Source: Cycas panzhihuaensis
Taxonomy: Eukaryota; Cycadophyta
Direction of reading: 5' to 3'
Length of the DNA: 64,000 nt
NCBI GenBank assembly: GCA_023213395.1
Contig: CM041465.1
Span: 158,727,741-158,791,740 of the forward strand
Below the pieces are notes generated by a model. That model was not told the origin of the DNA. It searched no databases and saw only the letters and a list, made by a program, of their open reading frames with translations. The position numbers and the translations under genes are program-made. This document shows positions 53,880-64,000 of the stretch, in pieces. The stretch's first letter is position 1. Each line of letters starts with the position of its first letter.

Positions 53880-54500
53880 GTACTGCAGAGGTTAGGAGGC
53901 TCGTAGAGGCCATGGTAAGGGAGATGTTCCCTCATGTGTATGCAGAGGGGCAACCGCCCATCTAAGCAGAGGATGCGCCTAGATCAGCAGGTGCTCACAT
54001 GGAGGCATTCGCCCTGCTGGCGAGGGTGAGAGACATCTGGGCTGCAGAGTCCCAGGAGCACATTGCTTTCAAGGGGCAGATGCAGTGAGAGCTCGATGAG
54101 GCGCGGAGTGAGCGAGATGCGCTACGCAGACGAGTCCAGGCTCTAGAGGCTCAGGGAGGAGCCGGTGGAGACACAAGGAGCATGGTCTAGATGGCGGTGC
54201 TGGAGGAGCGCCTTAGATCAACAGAGGAGAGATTCTAGAGTATGGAGGAGGGACTCCGAGGAGAGAGGGATCGTATCTAGGCTCGATACGATCAGCTAGT
54301 GGATCAGATGGCATCGAGGTCAAGCAGGAGCAGGACCTACACTCATACAGCAGCTACGACCCTTAGGTGGCCACGCGATGAGGGGAGCGAGGCAGGTAGC
54401 TTACGGAGGCCCAGGAGGAGCCTCGGAGGGATGTGATCCCTAGGAGAGGGATCACACAGACCAGGAGATGGTACCCCGGGAGCGAGGCAGCAGTAGTGTA
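53880..54500 (+). pseudogene. Antisense accessory gene, coiled-coil exon
   Basis: In frame with the PMD exon across the intron. It reads EVRRLVEAMVREMFPHVYAE, then a long heptad-like segment (LDEARSERDALRRRVQALEA, MAVLEERLRSTEERF, GLRGERDRI) that predicts a coiled coil, and a basic/Ser-rich end (MASRSSRSRTYTHT). Stops at 53963 (TAA), 54086 (TGA), 54188, 54236 and 54278 (TAG) can again all come from C-to-T. There are no frameshifts before about 54400. Confidence 0.65.
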
Positions 54501-54963
54501 GGAGATGTGTATATGATTTTGACAGGGGAAAGCATGGACCTCCAGGGGGTCATATATAGGCTCATATGATTGTACCCCCCTACAAGGACACCGGCTTCCC
54601 ATATGTATGATGTAACATATTATTTTTGATGTATATATATACGGAGTAGTTAGAATCCCATTTTGATATGAGATGTTGTGTATATCATGCGGTTGATAGC
54701 ATGTATGCTTTACTTTGTAAGTTGCAAATGTTTTGCATGTTGTAAATATTTTGTTGTAAGTATTTTATTGTAAGATGCATGTATTTCCTTCCATGTATGG
54801 CTATATGTCTAACAAGAGCACACACATCCACCGTAAGTAGAGGTGATAGGGAGGTGTGAGGTTAGAAATAGAGCAACATGCACGTCTATGGAGAAGCATA
54901 GCGGAATATGTAAAGGAAACAACAGGCATGAGAGAGGAGTAAGGGTACTCCAAAGCGTCGTCC
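54501..54963 (+). other. Putative 3' UTR of the antisense gene
   Basis: Becomes AT-rich with TGTAA-type repeats (TTGTAAGTATTTTATTGTAAG at about 54752). No canonical AATAAA was found; several TTGTAA/TGTATAT elements could serve as plant far-upstream elements. Confidence 0.4.
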
Positions 54964-54964
54964 C

Positions 54965-55315
54965 AATTGGAGGATACCCAAATAGGAAGTCAAAGGTTCC
55001 CGAAAGGATACGGGAACATGGGTTTCGTGGGAGGAACCAGAAGAAAAAGTGAAAAGCCATCTCGAATTGCCATTCTACCCGTGGTTGGGAAGAATGGGAA
55101 CAACCTGAGATGGTAGTTTAGGCTCGTTTCGGAGTGTCCTCCTAATTGGGGGATGCCCAAATAGGAGGACAAGGTCCCAAAGGAAATGGGGATGTAGGTT
55201 CCGCGGGAGAAACCAGGAAGAGATGCAGAAGACACCTTGAATCGCCATTCAACCCGTGGTTGGGAGAAATGGAAACAATTCAAGATGGTAGTTTAGGCTC
55301 ATTCCAGAGCATGGC
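54965..55315 (-). repeat. 179-bp tandem repeat in E10 3' region
   Basis: AATTGGAGGATACCCAAATAGGA at 54965 and AATTGGGGGATGCCCAAATAGGA at 55144 start two copies of about 179 bp (54965-55143 and 55144 to about 55315). Each includes a CCCGTGGTTGGGA motif. The repeat follows the integrase stop directly. Confidence 0.85.
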
Positions 55316-55339
55316 AAAGAGATATCCGAAAGATCATGC

Positions 55340-56461
55340 GTAAAACTTCTTAAGGAATTTCTCGTTGACTGCTTTCTCAAATTCCAAACCTTCCAAGGTG
55401 ACGATCATGTAGGCACCGTTGTCGAGGTTCTCGAGAATGACGAAGGGACCAACCTATTTGGGCCCAAATTTGGGTAGGCAGTCGTAAAGGTATTCCAATT
55501 TGAGGACATGGTCCTTAGGGCACAAAGGACGAATATGAAGACGTTTATCGTGAGTCCTTTGTAGGCGGGCTTTCGAAGCGAGATTCGCTTGATAAGCCAT
55601 TAAGCGCCTCTCATCTAGGGCTTCGAGATCCAAGAGGCGAGCCTGGCGGATAGACTCTTCATCGATAAGACCTTGAAGAGAAACCCATGGAGAGGGGATC
55701 TCCACTTCCAGTGGGAGTACCGCCTCGGTTTCGTAGACTAAAGAGAATGGAGTCATTCTAGTAGCCATGCAGATAGAAGTGTGATAAGCCCACACGGCGG
55801 AAGGGAGCTGGATGTGCCAATCTCTTTGGGATTGGACAACGGTCTTCTTTAGAATGTTGACGAGGGTCTTGTTAAAAGATTCCACTTGCCCGTTTGCCTG
55901 GAGGTAATAAGGAGATGACGTCTTATGCGAGATCTTGAATTTCTCGCATAGCTCATCCATTTCCTTGTTACAGAAGGAAGTTCCATTATCCGTAATTAGG
56001 ACGTCTGGAATCCTAAAATGGCAAATGATATGCTGGTAGACAAAGGTAGTTATTGTCTTGTCAGGCATAGTGGATAGGGGGATTGCCTCTGCCTATTTGG
56101 TGAAGTATTCGGTAGCCATTAAGATATATTTATGTTGTATGAAAGATGGTGGCGATATAGCACTAATGAGGTCTAAACCCCATTGAGAAAAGGGCCACGG
56201 AGATACGATGGGGTGCAAAGCCTCGAAGGGCACATGAGAGACATTGGTGTGCTCTTGGCATCGTCGACATCTAAGGGCATAGGCGTGGGCGTCCTTGAAA
56301 AGGGACGGCCAGTAATAACCCATGCGGAGGATCATTTGGGCCATAGATTGGCCCCCACAGTGGCCCCCGCAAATGTCGTGGTGGCATTCACGAAGTATTT
56401 GGTCTGCTTCGTTGGAAGCGAAGCAGGATCCCATCGAAGGATCTCTTGTACTACACTTCAT
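55340..56461 (-). pseudogene. pol: E10 integrase
   Basis: The zinc domain is H-H-C-C: ECHHDICGGHCGGQSMAQMI and CRRCQEH. The core has the first Asp in FSQWGLDLISAISP, the second in VLITDNGTSFCNKEM and the Glu in QANGQVESFNKTLVNILKK, so all three catalytic residues remain. The C-terminus ends with GPFVILENLDNGAYMI and VNEKFLKKFYA before a stop at about 55340. Only two or three stops interrupt 370 codons (about 56090 and 55452). No chromodomain is seen, as expected for Tat. Confidence 0.88.
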
Positions 56462-56699
56462 CTATGAGGAAATGTTGTCTCACGGTGGTGCGGATGTGTG
56501 ACCTAACTTTGTTGCTGGCTTCAGGGTGATATTCCTGCTGAGTCAAATATCGCATAATATCGTCGTACCAGTCGTTATCAGCGAGCGGGTAAGGAGAAGC
56601 ATCTTAGATAGTCAAAATAGACTCGTCCGGGAAAGAGTCATCAACAGGAACATTGCTCGGGTTTGGAACAACAGCATCAGCTAATTATTTTGCCACTAT
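56462..56699 (-). other. E10 spacer between RNase H and integrase
   Basis: The minus strand reads LADAVVPNPSNVPVDDSFPD and DWYDDIMRYLTQQEYHPEA. The first continues from RNase H, the second is the lead-in to the integrase zinc domain. In other Tat elements the extra RNase H would be found in this gap; here only about 80 codons separate the two domains. Confidence 0.6.
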
Positions 56700-57223
56700 C
56701 ATTTCCTTCTTCGACTTCCGGTTAATGACTTGCAAGTCAAACTCTTGAAGCGACCCAACGACCGCCTCACCATCAAGTCTGAATGAGTAAGTAAGTATCG
56801 CAAGGGATCGGATTGAACGATCACCTTGGTAGTATTACCGAGCAAATAATGCCTGAACTTCTTGGTCGCATGGACCAAGGAGAGGCATTCCTTCTCGGCG
56901 GGAGGATAGTTTAGTTCAGTGGCAACAAGGGTGCAGCTGATGAAATAGATAGCTCTCTCGGTTCCCGAGTCATCCTCCTGTGTGAGCTTTACGCCCAAGG
57001 ATTCATCGGTTGCTGAGGTGTATAAGATAAAGGGCCTATCAAAGCGAGGAGGCGCTAACGTAGGAGCAAAAATGAGAGCTTCCTTGAGTCCTATGAAGGC
57101 CTTTTGGGTCTTATCAGACCAAACAAAAGGAGCTCCTTTTTTCAATAGGTTCGTAAGAGGCTTGGCGTTTATAGCGAAATCTGCCAAGAAACGCCTCAGA
57201 AAACTAAGCCTACCTAGAAACAA
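56700..57223 (-). pseudogene. pol: E10 RNase H (Ty3 type)
   Basis: An open frame of 174 codons. FLRRFLADFAINAKPLTNLL is the connection domain, followed by FVWSDKTQKAFIGLKEAL. RNase H reads FILYTSATDESLGVKLTQED, where the first Asp is replaced (TSATDE), then ELNYPPAEKECLSLVHATKK (Glu) and VIVQSDPLRYLL (Asp). This weakened RNase H is typical of Tat elements that rely on the extra domain. Confidence 0.85.
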
Positions 57224-57388
57224 CTTAATTTGTCATTGGGTTCTAGGCAGCGGCATGTCAAGGATTGCCTTGACTTTTTCTGGATCGATTTGGATTCCTT
57301 GTTGTGACATAAGGAAACCTAAGAGTTTGCCTGAAGTGACAGCAAACACGCATTTGAGCGGGTTTAGACTAACATGATACTTGCGGTA

Positions 57389-58366
57389 TCATGTGAAGAT
57401 GGCCCACAAGTCAGATGGATGATGGGCCCTGGCATGCGAGAGACCCATCATATCATCCATGAAGACCTCTAACGTATTGTTGATAAGGTCATGGAAAATG
57501 AAATGCATAGCTCTTTGATAAGTAGCCCCTGCATTCTTAAGACCAAAGGGCATTGCCTTGTAGGCAAAGGTACCCCATGGCATAGTGAAGGCCGTCTTGT
57601 GGCGGTCTTCAAGAGAAATCTGGATTTGGTTATAGCCGGAGAAGCCATCCATTAAGGACATGACTTCAAATCTAGTTGTACGATCAATTATTTGATCGAT
57701 AAAGGGGAGAGGAAAGTTGTCCTTAGGACAAGCATTGTTTATATCGTGGAAGTCAACACATATGCAAATAGTCTCGTTCTTCTTGGCAACGGGAACGATG
57801 TTCGATACCCACTTAGGGTAATCGATGGAAGAAATGAGTCCTGCATCCAGAAGCTTCTCAACCTCCATCTTAACGGTGACTGAGTGCTTCGGGTGGAGGG
57901 GACATTGCTTCTGACGCATAGGGCGAGCGTCAAGAACTATCGTAAGGTTGTGCGTGACGATGGAGGGGTCAATTCCCTTCATGTCGGAGTAGTCCCATGC
58001 GAACACGTCACGGAATTCCTGGAATAGGAGGGAGTATTCCCTTGCTTCATCAGGAGTACACTCCACCCCTGCCTTAATGATCTTGCCTAGGGCAAGGACT
58101 ATGTCTTGGGTTGCCCCCATACACATAGCATTCCCCTTCTCGAAATGGAGGGGGGCAAGATCGACAGGAAGAGAGGACACAGAAGAAGGGATCGGGTCGG
58201 CTAGTGTGGACCCAATCGCTAGGACCTTCTGGTGACCAAGCTTGTGGTGATCAGGAGGTAAACTGGGCATGGAGCTAGCTAAGTGCTCCAGTAAAGCCTC
58301 GTCATCCTCGAAGTAGTCCACCCCGTGGATGACCTGACTTCGAATGGACGAGGTGTCGGATGGCAT
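57389..58366 (-). pseudogene. pol: E10 reverse transcriptase
   Basis: An open frame of 325 codons. LLFQEFRDVFAWDYSDMKGI, then SNIVPVAKKNETICICVDFHDINNACPKDNF (57810-57720; core VDFHDINNACPKD), MDGFSGYNQIQISLEDRHKT (catalytic Asp), FAYKAMPFGLKNAGATYQRA and EVFMDDMMGLS, with the polymerase centre as FMDD. This is a complete palm domain. It is separated from RNase H by a stop and a shift at about 57390-57230. Confidence 0.88.
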
Positions 58367-58396
58367 GGGAGCGATAGCACTGGTATGCCTCGTAAG

Positions 58397-59290
58397 CTAC
58401 CCAACATCCCTAGGAGACTCTAAGGGAGAGTCAAGGAGAGATCCCTCGTAAAAAGCAAGAGGGAAACTCTCAACGCCATCACTTGTAGAAGGTGATGGAA
58501 AGGGAGAACCAGGATTCTGCCGGTTTACACCAGCAATGGTGTGGGACACAGGAGAGTGATCGGGTTCTGTGACAAAATGTGTCCTAGGTGGAGACCTAGA
58601 ATGAGAAGAGTGCCCCCTACCAGCGCGAAGGAAGGAAACTAGGTGAGGAATATCCTCATCGTCACTATGGGACCTGTCACCGTCAAACATGGCGAGGTAC
58701 CCATAGCTTTCGACGCCGATGGGGACGAAATACGTGAAATTGGGGGAAGAAGATGTGGGATCTTCTTCGCAGTGAGCAGAATCAGGGATTCCGATGGAGC
58801 AGGCCGAGGCATGTTTAAAAGGGTATTTGCTTCCCTTCGTATGGCCATGGCTTGCCTGGGTAGAAGGTCTAGTTTGTTTAGCGAGTGATCGCTCATGGGA
58901 GACAACTCTCATTTGTCCGTCATAGACAAACTTAAGTTGCCCCCAATGAGTGGAATATATGGCTCCCATTTGGTTAAGCTATGGTCGACCCAGAAGAAGA
59001 TTGTAGTCGACGTCTACGTCGAGGACAACGATGTCAATAAGGACAGTCTTGTCTTCGAGAGTAAGAGGTATCAAGACAGATCCTAGGGGAGTCTTCTCGC
59101 TACCGTCATAACCCTGACATCACCATGGAATGGGTTTTAAGGCAAAAATTCCAAGCTCTTGTATGATGCGCAAGGGCATGGAGTTAACGGAAGAACCGCT
59201 GTCCATGACGGTTCTTCACAATGTGCAATCGGGAGTATCTATGGTAATTGTGAAAGGGAAGTTCCATTAGCATTCCCTTCTACTACTTGG
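58397..59290 (-). pseudogene. pol: E10 aspartic protease and PR-RT linker
   Basis: The catalytic block reads TVMDSGSSVNSMPLRIIQEL at about 59210-59150. VVLDVDVDYNLLLGRP at about 59040-58990 is the second conserved block. The frame 58969-58397 continues (MGAIYSTHWGQLKFVYDGQM) into a Ser/Pro/His-rich linker of about 150 residues before RT, in the same frame with a stop at 58397. Confidence 0.8.
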
Positions 59291-59395
59291 GGGAAGATCT
59301 CTGGGATCGAAGGAGATGACAGGTTCGCAACTTTGGGTTGTGCCCAAAGCGTGGACAGGCACGTCATTCGATCCTAGAGCTTCCAAGAGGAGCGT

Positions 59396-60203
59396 TCATT
59401 GCTCGGGGCAACTTCTAAAGATGTCCATGATGGACATCCCTGCAGCCATAGTAAGAAGCTCTTCGACAACGGAAAAGGGCTTACCTCTCCCTGTGGGTTG
59501 GGTAATGGCTCTCCTAAAGTCGAAGCGACCGGGGCAGACGGGAATGCTCTTGGGAAGTGTAGGAATCTCTGAAGGAATAGCTTCCGGAGGAGGATCAAAG
59601 TGTGATGTAGATGCAGAGGCACCAGTTGCCTCTTTTGTTGCTTGAGACCGGGTTAAGGCATAGAGGGGAGTGGTCTCAAGCATCTAGATCACCTTCTTTC
59701 CCTTGTTATGGGACCGCGAAGGTGATGGAGCACGGCGGTCAGGGGAGCACGAAAAGGAAGACAAACCTCGCATACCCTTCCCTCTACCATGCGAAGGGCG
59801 AGAATCAGGGGGATCTATCCCGATTCCGGTTGTTTCTTTATTGAACATTACGATCACGTTCCCCATGTTTCGAGAACGGATCCTTATGGACGGGTTGATC
59901 AAGATTGGGCCTCGATGCCCATCTAGGAGACGAATCACGTGGCGGGGCATCACGTGGGTGTTGTGCCCGATAACGCGAGTCATCGTGGAAACATTCCTCA
60001 TGGATGGAACACCACCTCTTCTCAAGGGGAGGATCGATTCTCCTCGCTTGAGAAGGTTGGGTGCCACCCACTTTAGGGGGAACGACATGAGAAGTGTGCT
60101 GAACTGGTTTGTGAGAGGTTGGCGATAAAGGGGATTGAAGTTTAAGCTCCTTCATTGTGCACTCGAATGAGCGAATAGCGGAGATAAGATGGTCTAAGGT
60201 CCT
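59396..60203 (-). pseudogene. gag: E10 gag C-terminal region
   Basis: A Pro/Arg/Ser-rich region. WCSIHEECFHDDSRYRAQH at about 60035-59980 resembles the CxxHxxxxHxTxxC knuckle of Tat gag, with the last Cys lost. The reading at 59683-59396 (PLYALTRSQATKEATGASAS) is the usual junction to protease. Frames change near 60120 and 59840. Confidence 0.65.
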
Positions 60204-60932
60204 CTAAGTAGGATAAGAGGTAGACCTGGCAGGTTGCGAAGGTTTGGTTTCCTTCACTAGGGGAGGTGCCTCACGACGTTGCGAGGGCTTAAGAGGTTTC
60301 TTGAGTTCAGCTTGGATCTCAATAGCCTCTAATGCCAAGCACTTTGCGATGGCAGAGTTGCATGTGGTTGCCCCCATTTTGAGGACTTCCATATGCACTT
60401 CGGGGCAAAGTGCATTGACGAAGAGATCTCGCTTCAACTCTTCAGGCAACGTGGCCTTGGTAGAGTGAAGGAGATCGTGAAATCGCCTCACAAAGTCACG
60501 ATTCATTTCCTCGTGACCTTGTTTGAGCGAAAGGAGAGCTTTCATTCCGCTCTCGAATGGACGGGCTACGTCAAAGTAATTGACGAACTCGTCCACCAAT
60601 TGCTAGAATGAGTAAATAGAGTGGGCAGGGAGACAGTAAAACCACTTGAGGGCATCACCCTACAAGGATCGCAGAAATAACTTCATTTGAATGTGGTTGT
60701 AAGCCCAATAATCCATGCATACCATAGAGAAACTACGCACGTGCTTGGTTGGGTCTTGTGACGTAGTTTCGTCGAATTTGGGAACTTGAGGAGGGTGAGG
60801 TGGTAGGTTAGTCCTTAGCGCCTCAACGGATAACAGCGTCAACCTGTAGTCCATGAAGGGATGAGTCCTCACATGGGCTAAAGGATCGATGAATGGTAAA
60901 GAAACATGAATGGATGGGGGAGGTAAACCCAT
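60204..60932 (-). pseudogene. gag: E10 gag capsid core
   Basis: One frame with in-frame stops at about 60660 and 60605. VPKFDETTSQDPTKHVRSFS (PKFxxYxGxxDPxxHL pattern), DALKWFYCLPAHSIYSF (LxWFxxLPxxSIxSF), LVDEFVNYFDVARPFES, LLSLKQGHEEMNRDFVRRFH and PEELKRDLFVNALCP. This is the Retrotrans_gag capsid in its Tat form. Confidence 0.88.
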
Positions 60933-61096
60933 CCCTCCTTGGGGAAACGTCCCTTATTAGAAAGGGGGTCGCAGATAAATACCTTGGAAGGGAGGCATGC
61001 TCCCTAGCGAAGGCGTGGCAACAAGAGTTGCACTGGATGGCAGAAACGAAGGGTGTGGGACCAGGTTCTGCCCATATGGGCCACCTGTAGGTGGTG

Positions 61097-61987
61097 CTAC
61101 CCCATATGGATGCAACGGGTCCACCCCATAAGCAGGAAGATGGTTTCCCCTACCCTGCCCCCAAGGTTGAGATGCATACCCTGGGGGTACGTAAAAGGAC
61201 GGACCACCAGATGAGTTTTGAACGTATACAGGAGGGGTCCCACATAGTTAATAGCAGCAACATTAGTAGGACCTCGAGGCCTACTAGGAAACGCATGTGC
61301 CACGTTTGAAGGTGGCGCATTCGTCTGACTCGAGAATGGCATGCTAACCCCAAGCTGGGGGAAGGACATGCCACGAACGGGTCCTGAAGAAGTAGGACTG
61401 TGGCTAGGGATAGATGGCGCAACACTTGTCCTGGGAGCCAGTGTAGACACGGCATGGGACGAGTGTGCACGGGTAGAAGAGTCATTTGCTGTAGGAGGCA
61501 CAGGTACGAATGAAGAAGATGCTACATTGCGCAGAACTTCTTCAAACCACCTGGGACATGGTTGACGGTAAGCCGCTCGAAAGTACTCGTTGAGCGCTTC
61601 AACCATGTCGGTAGGAGGGGTGTCCTCGTAACCATACGAGGTCGATGGGATCTCGAATGTCGGGGACCCCTCAGGGCGCTCCTTGTAAGATTTACCAATA
61701 GGATGGTGAGTCTCATGAGGAGACGAGCCTTCTGCTGCCTGCGTAGAAGGATGAAACTCAGAAGGGCGAAATGGGTCACCCGGATAATAGATGGAATCAT
61801 CACCCTCGTGGGTGGATCCTGGAATGGATGCGGGAAACTCTTGAGTTCCTGAGACCATGGTGTGGTAAGCCCAATCAGACTGGTAACCTTCCATTGTCAA
61901 ATCGGGATTCGACGACGGAAGGGAACAAGGCGGTGGGTTTTCTAACAATAGCGGCAGACCTCGCAAGCGACGTGAGAAACGTCGCAT
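61097..61987 (-). pseudogene. gag: E10 gag N-terminal region
   Basis: An open frame of 296 codons, Ser/Pro/Thr-rich with low complexity. MVEALNEYFRAAYRQPCPRW is the only segment that looks folded. A more likely start than the first Met is MEGYQSDWAYHTMV at about 61894. The downstream frame shifts near 61190 and leads on to the capsid core. Confidence 0.65.
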
Positions 61988-62124
61988 GCAACGCCTTTGC
62001 GAGCGTTGTTAGAAGAAAGCGAAAAGAGGAAGATGAAATAAGTATGTTGGGGGCTGCCCAACTGAAATGCAGGATAAGAAGGCTATCTAAAGCAGGAACA
62101 CCAACGAAAAGGGGAAGCGAAACT

Positions 62125-62159
62125 AGTTCCCTACTAGCAGTCCCCAGTATGGTCGCGAG
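62125..62159 (-). other. E10 primer-binding site (tRNA-Arg-like)
   Basis: On the minus strand the sequence next to the LTR reads CTCGCGACCATACTGGGGAC. Tat/Ogre elements often use a TGGCGACTCCACTGGGGA-type PBS complementary to tRNA-Arg; the GCGAC and CTGGGGA parts agree. Confidence 0.5.
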
Positions 62160-64000
62160 TGAAACGCTTGCCGCAGGGTGGTGTCCTTACGTCTAGCAAA
62201 TGGAATGAAATGTGGAAATTTAAATTAAACTAAACAGCAAGGACTTCACCTCGTAGGGCATCCATGCGCTGAAGCGCGGATTCGGCACTATAGAGGTGCC
62301 TGGTTGCTTCCAGGTAGCCGTGCAAAGCGAGGCCTTCCTACCCCTCGGATGGCTAGGAAGAGGAGGAAAAAACGTGGCGCATTGCGTCTTCTCAAGGAAA
62401 TGAGAAGGTAACGAAACAGGAAGGCAAGTAAAGTAGCGTCTAAGTGTAGGCTAAAAAGGGGGTAAAACGCGAGTAGCTCTAACATAAAGTAAACAATCTA
62501 ATTATGCTAAGCTAACCAATAGATAAAACAATGTAAAGTAAACACATATTCCTTTTTCCCTTTCAATTCTTTATATGCTCTTAACTATGCAAGCATATGC
62601 ATAAAAGACAATGGCATAAAGAAGATATATAGGGATAAGAAAAGTACCTGGACCCATCGTCCGAATGGAGTGCTATTCATCCCTTTGCTTCCCGCTCCTT
62701 CCTGCTCCACTCGTTGCACATTCGATGCCGGTCGGCGATAGTTGTCGTAAGCAACCGAAGAGGGGCTAACTTACCTCCCCTTAAGCATGCAAAAGTAAAC
62801 GGTGGAAAAGAAGCAAACAATGGGAAATGACAAGAAATGCACTAAATGTAGAACTAACCTGCGATGGGTTTTGTTCCATGCACAGCTCCACCGATGCAAG
62901 ATCTTACAAACAAACTAGGCGAGTACCTCCCTCTCGGAAGAGGGCCCACAAAGTAGATCGAGTATAGATGCTAAACTCAAATGGAACTACATAAAACTAA
63001 GCTAAGCATTAATATGTAATAAAAATCTCCTGCAAACATGCACCACAAGCGACACCCAAAAAAGAAGAGTATAGCCTCAGAATGGCTAACTCACCCACAA
63101 GGAATCTCCACTCAACTCGGAAAGGGGAAACAGACTCACAACAAGGTCACATGGCAGCAAATAGTGAGAAAGAAGAGAGTAATGGTAAGGTATGCAGACA
63201 CCCAAGGAACGAGATGCTACGAACAATAAATCAATGGGTTGGGTGAATGGCAAACCGTTAACCGGCAAGAAAAGGGTTTGGGGCTTATGCAGGGCCCAAA
63301 ACCAGCGGATGGAATTCTAGAACTGGCGTGGCAGCGGGTTGCCAATGCTGGTTTAGCTCCGAAACTGGATTCCCAAACCCCCTAACCTGATTCCTAGGAA
63401 GGCACTAAAGACAAAGGGAAAGAGAATAAGGGACAGAACCCTTGGGGAGAAGGACAACAAAGGGGACAGAACCCTGCCTTCCTCCCTCAAATCCTCTTTG
63501 TATTGCCCCTTTGCAACAACCACCTAAGAATAGGTTGGTTGGGATGATTGGGAGAAGCAATAATATTTCAAAAGATAAGAAAGTAATGCTAATTAAGTAC
63601 AACAACATGAAGGTGCACAAACTAAAAGTTTATTCACCAAAACATGAAGAAACAATACAAATTGTAGAGTAGATGTAGGGTGTACCTTGTCGTGGAAGAA
63701 GCAAGCATGAATTTGCTGTTAAAAATAGCAGAGATAACCAACATTTGGTAGATAATAGTGGCAGATTTTGGAAAGAGAAGTGTGAAGATATTCTTGTAAG
63801 TTTGGGGCTTTGGCAGCTTGTCTTTTTTGGAGCTTTTGATGGTAATCTTCCTTGAAGCCTTGGCAACCTGCAAGAAGATGTAAAGCCTGCTGTTTGGAGA
63901 TGTAGGGGCAGCAATGGTCCTTGGAATCAAGCTTGCAGCAGTGTGTCCTTCCTTGTAGCAGATTTATGTGAGGGTTGTGTATGTTTTCTACGTAAATTGA
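62160..64000 (-). repeat. E10 5' LTR, continuing past the window
   Basis: Starts TGAAACGCTTGCC at 62160 and aligns with 47958 onward to the end of the window, with scattered substitutions and small indels. A minus-strand TATAAA at 62570-62575 (matching 48367-48372), about 410 bp from the inner edge, is a candidate promoter of the element. Confidence 0.9.

Larger units (their letters stand above)
47958..64000 (-). mobile_element. E10: giant Tat/Ogre-type Ty3/gypsy element, right end outside window
   Basis: A long terminal repeat begins at 47958 and a matching one at 62160. The sequence between encodes, on the minus strand, gag, protease, RT, RNase H and integrase in Ty3/gypsy order. The PBS next to the upper LTR looks like the tRNA-Arg type used by Tat/Ogre elements. 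RT (FAWDYSDMKGIDPSIV), the long LTRs, the 3' tandem repeats and an extra RNase H also point to this lineage. It is at least 16 kb and split by no large insertion that I could see. It sits in a LINE remnant. Confidence 0.9.

Overview
The window is nuclear DNA from a seed plant with a large, repeat-rich genome. There are no bacterial operons, rRNA or tRNA genes. Almost every recognisable reading frame is a broken gag or pol of an LTR retrotransposon, on both strands, one nested inside another. The mix of decayed Ty1/copia and Ty3/gypsy elements, the very low gene density and the long AT-rich spacers would fit a gymnosperm or another giant-genome plant, but the species cannot be fixed from this sequence.

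Layout. 1-4695: left-truncated Ty3/gypsy element E1 on the minus strand, with repeat-rich gag and several zinc knuckles. 4968-23013: copia element E2 (+), with matching LTRs and a GCTTC target duplication. E2 was split by copia E3 (minus, 10515-22541), and E3 was split by copia E4 (+, 14752-20072). This gives a three-level nest in which each insertion has its own target duplication. 23411-29961: copia E5 (minus). 29982-30321: LTR remnant E6 of an older copia. 31061-36393: copia E7 (minus), same family as E4. 36399-39362: spacer with a possible SINE, G-rich tracts and the only plausible host gene piece, an F-box/LRR exon at 37517-37903 (minus). 39363-46916: copia E8 (+). 47400-47957: RNase H end of a LINE, cut by E10. 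47958 to beyond 64000: giant Ty3/gypsy element E10 of the Tat/Ogre type (minus), at least 16 kb with LTRs of at least 1.8 kb.

E10 is the most interesting region. Its minus strand encodes gag, protease, RT, RNase H and integrase between 62 kb and 55.3 kb. The stretch between integrase and the 3' LTR holds a 179-bp tandem repeat, a gene on the opposite (+) strand and a second RNase H. The + strand gene has a plant mobile domain, a coiled-coil exon, a phase-1 GT-AG intron and an upstream TATA box. All the in-frame stops I found in it can be explained by single C-to-T changes. The second RNase H has the TNNEAEY signature and lies at 50.9-51.4 kb, far from its usual place next to RT/RNase H.

Every element looks inactive: all have in-frame stops or frameshifts, and several have lost catalytic residues. 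The order of insertion can be read from the nesting: the old copia carrying E6 came first, then E2 and E5 into that sequence, then E3 into E2, then E4 into E3. All coordinates come from reading by eye; domain edges are approximate, while LTR and target-duplication edges are usually exact to a few bases.
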